A DNA stretch of 8,266 nt. Origin: Bacillota bacterium. Lineage in GTDB: Bacteria; Bacillota; Bacilli; Alicyclobacillales; Alicyclobacillaceae. Below, one piece after another: positions 6,215-8,266 of the stretch. The stretch is from the NCBI GenBank assembly GCA_021816665.1, contig JAKAXI010000075.1:1-8266 (forward strand). The letters are read 5' to 3'. The stretch's first letter is position 1. Each line of letters opens with the position of its first letter. A model generated the notes under the pieces. That model was not told the DNA's origin. It was given only the letters and a program-made list of their open reading frames with translations, and made no database searches. The translations under genes and the position numbers were made by a program.

Positions 6215-7387
6215 CTATTCCCGCACTTGCTGGACACAGTGTCGGTTGACATCCCGCACGGCGCGATGACCGGAGAGGGCCAATTGTAAATCAAGTTCTG
6301 CGGTCCACTGCGTCAGGAGTTCGTCTACGCCAGCCTGACCGCCGACCGCTAAAGCGTAGGCGTATGGGCGTCCAATTAGCACTGCATTTGCTCCGAGAGC
6401 CAGCGCTTTTACGACATCCGCCGCGTGGCGGATGCCGCTGTCTAACAGCAGCGGATAACTATCACCCACGACGGCGCGTGCATCGACGAGGGCGTCGAGA
6501 GTGGTCACTGAACCGTCAACTTGCCTGCCACCGTGGTTGGAGATAATAACCCCATCTGCGCCGCGTTGCACGGCCTCCCGGACGTCTTCGGGATGGGTAA
6601 TGCCCTTGATCAACAGGGGTAGGTGAGTCTGGGCGCGGATTTTGGACAAGTCGTCCCAGGTGAAGGCTGGATTTACGTAAATAGAGAGGAACTCCTGAAT
6701 TGCTGCGGACAAGTTTTCTTCGGGCGGAACACGCAGTCTGGAGCGGAATGCGGGATCAGACAGGAAATTTGCGATTCCTTGTCCCTGTAGGAACGGCAGA
6801 TACAGGTTCTTCAAGTCTTGTTCGCGCCAACCAAGCATCGTCGTGTCGACCGTGACCACGAGCGCGGAGTAACCCGCAGTTTCCGCTCTGTGGATAAAAC
6901 TCAAGACAACGTCGGCATCGCGACCGGGATAGAGTTGGAACCACCGGACAGCGTCCATCGTCTCGTGCGCAATCGTCTCGATGTCGACCGAGGACACGGT
7001 ACTGAGAATAAACGGGATATGGTGTTTGGCCCCAGCGCGGGCACTGGCGAGGTCCGCTTCTGGGTGAATAATGGATTGAACACCGATCGGAGCTAGCAGG
7101 AATGGGGTGGGAAAGGTGTGCCCAAAGAGGGTCACTGCGAGATCTCGGTCCTCCACGTTACGCAGCAGGCGAGGCCGAATTTGCCAGCGTTCAAACGCTG
7201 CTCGATTGGCACGCATCGTCGACTCGTCGCCTGCGCCGCCATCCACATAGCCCCATGGGCCTTCCGCCAGTTTTGTTCGCGCCTGTGCTCGCCAGTCACT
7301 CGCTGAGACAGGCCACCGCCATTCAGTCTGTCCCATCAGCGAACGTGCGTACATGTTGAGTTGTGCCTCCAAACCGTGTTTGGTCAT
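6215..7387 (-). CDS. FMN-dependent alpha-hydroxy-acid oxidoreductase, lactate 2-monooxygenase-like
   Basis: This 390-aa flavoenzyme oxidises an L-2-hydroxy acid. The closest remembered relative is mycobacterial lactate 2-monooxygenase (L-lactate + O2 to acetate + CO2 + H2O), aligned along the whole length. FMN and active-site residues are visible: Y47 in GYVDGGAG, APIGV at 99-103, FQLYPGRD at 150-157 (Y153), VDTTMLGWRE with D181 and R188, K261 in LLIKG, and H285/R288 in ISNHGGRQVDG, where H285 is the catalytic base. DSGIR (316-320) and IGRPYAYALAVGG (338-350) bind the FMN phosphate. Gly at 102 (APIG) matches lactate monooxygenase, where lactate oxidases have Ala. A long lid segment at about 190-245 is also like the monooxygenase. 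ATG 7387 has only a weak GAAG site, but it aligns best with the family N-terminus. ATG 7354, with GGAGG 11 nt upstream, is the alternative. It is cytoplasmic and transcribed alone. Confidence 0.85.
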   Translation of the reverse strand: MTKHGLEAQLNMYARSLMGQTEWRWPVSASDWRAQARTKLAEGPWGYVDGGAGDESTMRANRAAFERWQIRPRLLRNVEDRDLAVTLFGHTFPTPFLLAPIGVQSIIHPEADLASARAGAKHHIPFILSTVSSVDIETIAHETMDAVRWFQLYPGRDADVVLSFIHRAETAGYSALVVTVDTTMLGWREQDLKNLYLPFLQGQGIANFLSDPAFRSRLRVPPEENLSAAIQEFLSIYVNPAFTWDDLSKIRAQTHLPLLIKGITHPEDVREAVQRGADGVIISNHGGRQVDGSVTTLDALVDARAVVGDSYPLLLDSGIRHAADVVKALALGANAVLIGRPYAYALAVGGQAGVDELLTQWTAELDLQLALSGHRAVRDVNRHCVQQVRE

Positions 7388-7431
7388 TGGGTTCTTCGCA
7401 CTCTCCCGTCGCTATGAGACTTGTTGGTTAT

Positions 7432-7440
7432 AGTATAGCA
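7432..7440 (-). promoter_or_regulatory. Extended -10 promoter of the oxidoreductase gene
   Basis: The minus strand reads TGCTATACT: TATACT (7432-7437, 5 of 6 matches to TATAAT) preceded by TGC, the extended -10 form, which can work without a -35. No good -35 is found 16-18 bp upstream, where the terminator hairpin lies instead. The predicted start near 7425 leaves a leader of about 38 nt before ATG 7387. Confidence 0.45.
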
Positions 7441-7469
7441 AAGCCCACGGCCGAAGCGGCACGTGGGCT
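7438..7469 (-). terminator. Hairpin terminator downstream of the acyltransferase gene
   Basis: Read on the minus strand, AGCCCACG, one bulged T, then GCCG pair with CGGC and CGTGGGCT around a CTT loop (7442-7469), giving 12 bp with one bulge. TTTGCT follows. The stem is strong but the U-tail is short, so termination may be incomplete and allow read-through into the oxidoreductase gene. Confidence 0.65.
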
Positions 7470-7488
7470 GATGTCCGTGCAAGTGGAC

Positions 7489-8266
7489 TTAGGCAGTGCG
7501 GGTTGTCACAGAGTTTGTTGCGTTTCGACGCGGCCAGTTGACCTTTCGTCCTACGATGTAAGCAAGTATCGGAACCTTTCCGATCCAGTGCGCGATTAGC
7601 ATGGAAGACAAGTAGACAAACAGGATGCAAAACGGCCACAGACTAAAGTGCAACCAAGCAGGGTTTCCCGCGCGTTGCCAAGCTGAAATTGTATTTTCCA
7701 TAAAATGCAGTGGCAGCGGCTGAATCAGAAAGATGCCAAACGATGCAGACGATGCAACGGTCACAAACCACGAGAATGGCTTCCACCCTGCCAACAACCT
7801 TCGTCGCGACCACTGGACGCCGGCGTACCACATATTCGCAGTCACAAGGAGGCTGTACGGAATCATGATCGGTTGCAGGACAGTGTCGGCCATATGCTCA
7901 GGTTGATGGAGGACCAAGTGGTCAAACAAATAATGAGCCCACACAAAGAGGATGGCAAACACGAGCCAACCTCGTAGAGCCAATCGGTGGCGATCGACGA
8001 AGGCAAGCACCTTGTCGTAGTGGCACGCCATGATGCCGCCTGCGATAAACCAGAATTGATAGGTGAGAACAAAGCGGTCTCGATAGAAGTAGATCTGGCG
8101 CAGTCCCCACGGGAGGTCCTGGCCTGGTATCTTGTTGAATTTGAACGCCCACATCATCACTAGTTGGAAGATAAAGCTGCCGATGAGAATGTAGAGTTGA
8201 TAGCGTTCAAACTTGCGCAGGCCTTTGAGCAAGAGCGGGAAAACCACGTACAACTGCATAGATACG
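7489..8266 (-). CDS. Integral-membrane acyltransferase (acyltransferase-3 family), C-terminal part; N-terminus outside window
   Basis: About 258 residues are visible and the frame stays open to the window edge, so an ATG at 8257-8259 is internal, not the start. The segment just inside the edge (VSMQLYVVFPLLLKGL) matches the LW-x-x-x-x-QxY-x-x-FP-L block in the middle of acyltransferase-3 proteins. These are multi-span enzymes that transfer acyl groups, often acetyl, to cell-surface polysaccharide, peptidoglycan or lipid. About six or seven hydrophobic spans are seen, including YILIGSFIFQLVMMWAF, FWFIAGGIMA, WLVFAILFVWAHYLF, IMIPYSLLVTANMW, ASFGIFLIQPL and FCILFVYLSSMLIAHW. A basic tail follows (RKVNWPRRN). 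The signature His that usually follows YLI in the penultimate block is Gln here (FLIQP). The catalytic His of the N-terminal part is off-window. The acceptor substrate is unknown, and no glycan-biosynthesis neighbours are visible to suggest it. Confidence 0.75.
   Translation of the reverse strand, partial: VSMQLYVVFPLLLKGLRKFERYQLYILIGSFIFQLVMMWAFKFNKIPGQDLPWGLRQIYFYRDRFVLTYQFWFIAGGIMACHYDKVLAFVDRHRLALRGWLVFAILFVWAHYLFDHLVLHQPEHMADTVLQPIMIPYSLLVTANMWYAGVQWSRRRLLAGWKPFSWFVTVASSASFGIFLIQPLPLHFMENTISAWQRAGNPAWLHFSLWPFCILFVYLSSMLIAHWIGKVPILAYIVGRKVNWPRRNATNSVTTRTA

Noticed and set aside
1..8266. A novel defence or mobile system
   Set aside because: All eight genes belong to known housekeeping, secreted-enzyme or membrane-enzyme families, and no integrase, transposase, inverted-repeat ends or direct-repeat arrays were seen.

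Overview
The window looks like chromosomal DNA from a moderate-GC member of the Firmicutes, most probably Alicyclobacillus or a close relative. The evidence is the gene order recJ-apt-relA-dtd, which matches the Bacillus subtilis recJ(yrvE)-apt-relA-dtd(yrvI) block, together with strong AGGAG-type ribosome binding sites, a Gram-positive Sec signal peptide, and a Cys-free secreted phosphatase of the sort expected in an acid habitat. The genus is inferred from general resemblance, not from a search.

Positions 1-4790 hold a tightly packed plus-strand operon. It runs from the 3' end of recJ (ssDNA exonuclease), through apt (adenine salvage), relA (bifunctional (p)ppGpp synthetase/hydrolase) and dtd (D-aminoacyl-tRNA deacylase), to a glyoxalase-II-like metallo-beta-lactamase-fold hydrolase resembling B. 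subtilis YqgX. It ends at a hairpin terminator. Short gaps and stop/RBS overlaps point to co-transcription. The shared theme is nucleotide and translation-quality housekeeping plus the stringent response.

Positions 4791-4999 are a non-coding control region. Its first part carries a cluster of DnaA-box-like 9-mers, including one perfect TTATCCACA. Its second part carries four TTWACA-like hexamers with 3-5 bp spacers, resembling a PhoP (Pho) box. Directly downstream (5000-6136) is a secreted phosphoesterase/acid phosphatase with a clear signal peptide, so phosphate-starvation control is a coherent hypothesis.

Positions 6159-6193 form a strong terminator between convergent units. On the minus strand lie an FMN-dependent alpha-hydroxy-acid oxidoreductase closest to lactate 2-monooxygenase (6215-7387) and, upstream of it, the C-terminal part of a multi-membrane-span acyltransferase (7489-8266, N-terminus outside the window). 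A hairpin terminator and an extended -10 promoter are packed into the roughly 100 bp between these two.

I see no mobile element, CRISPR array, RNA gene or clearly novel multi-gene system. The most interesting points are regulatory (candidate Pho box, DnaA-box cluster, a 12-bp tandem duplication at the relA start) and one degenerate motif in RecJ.
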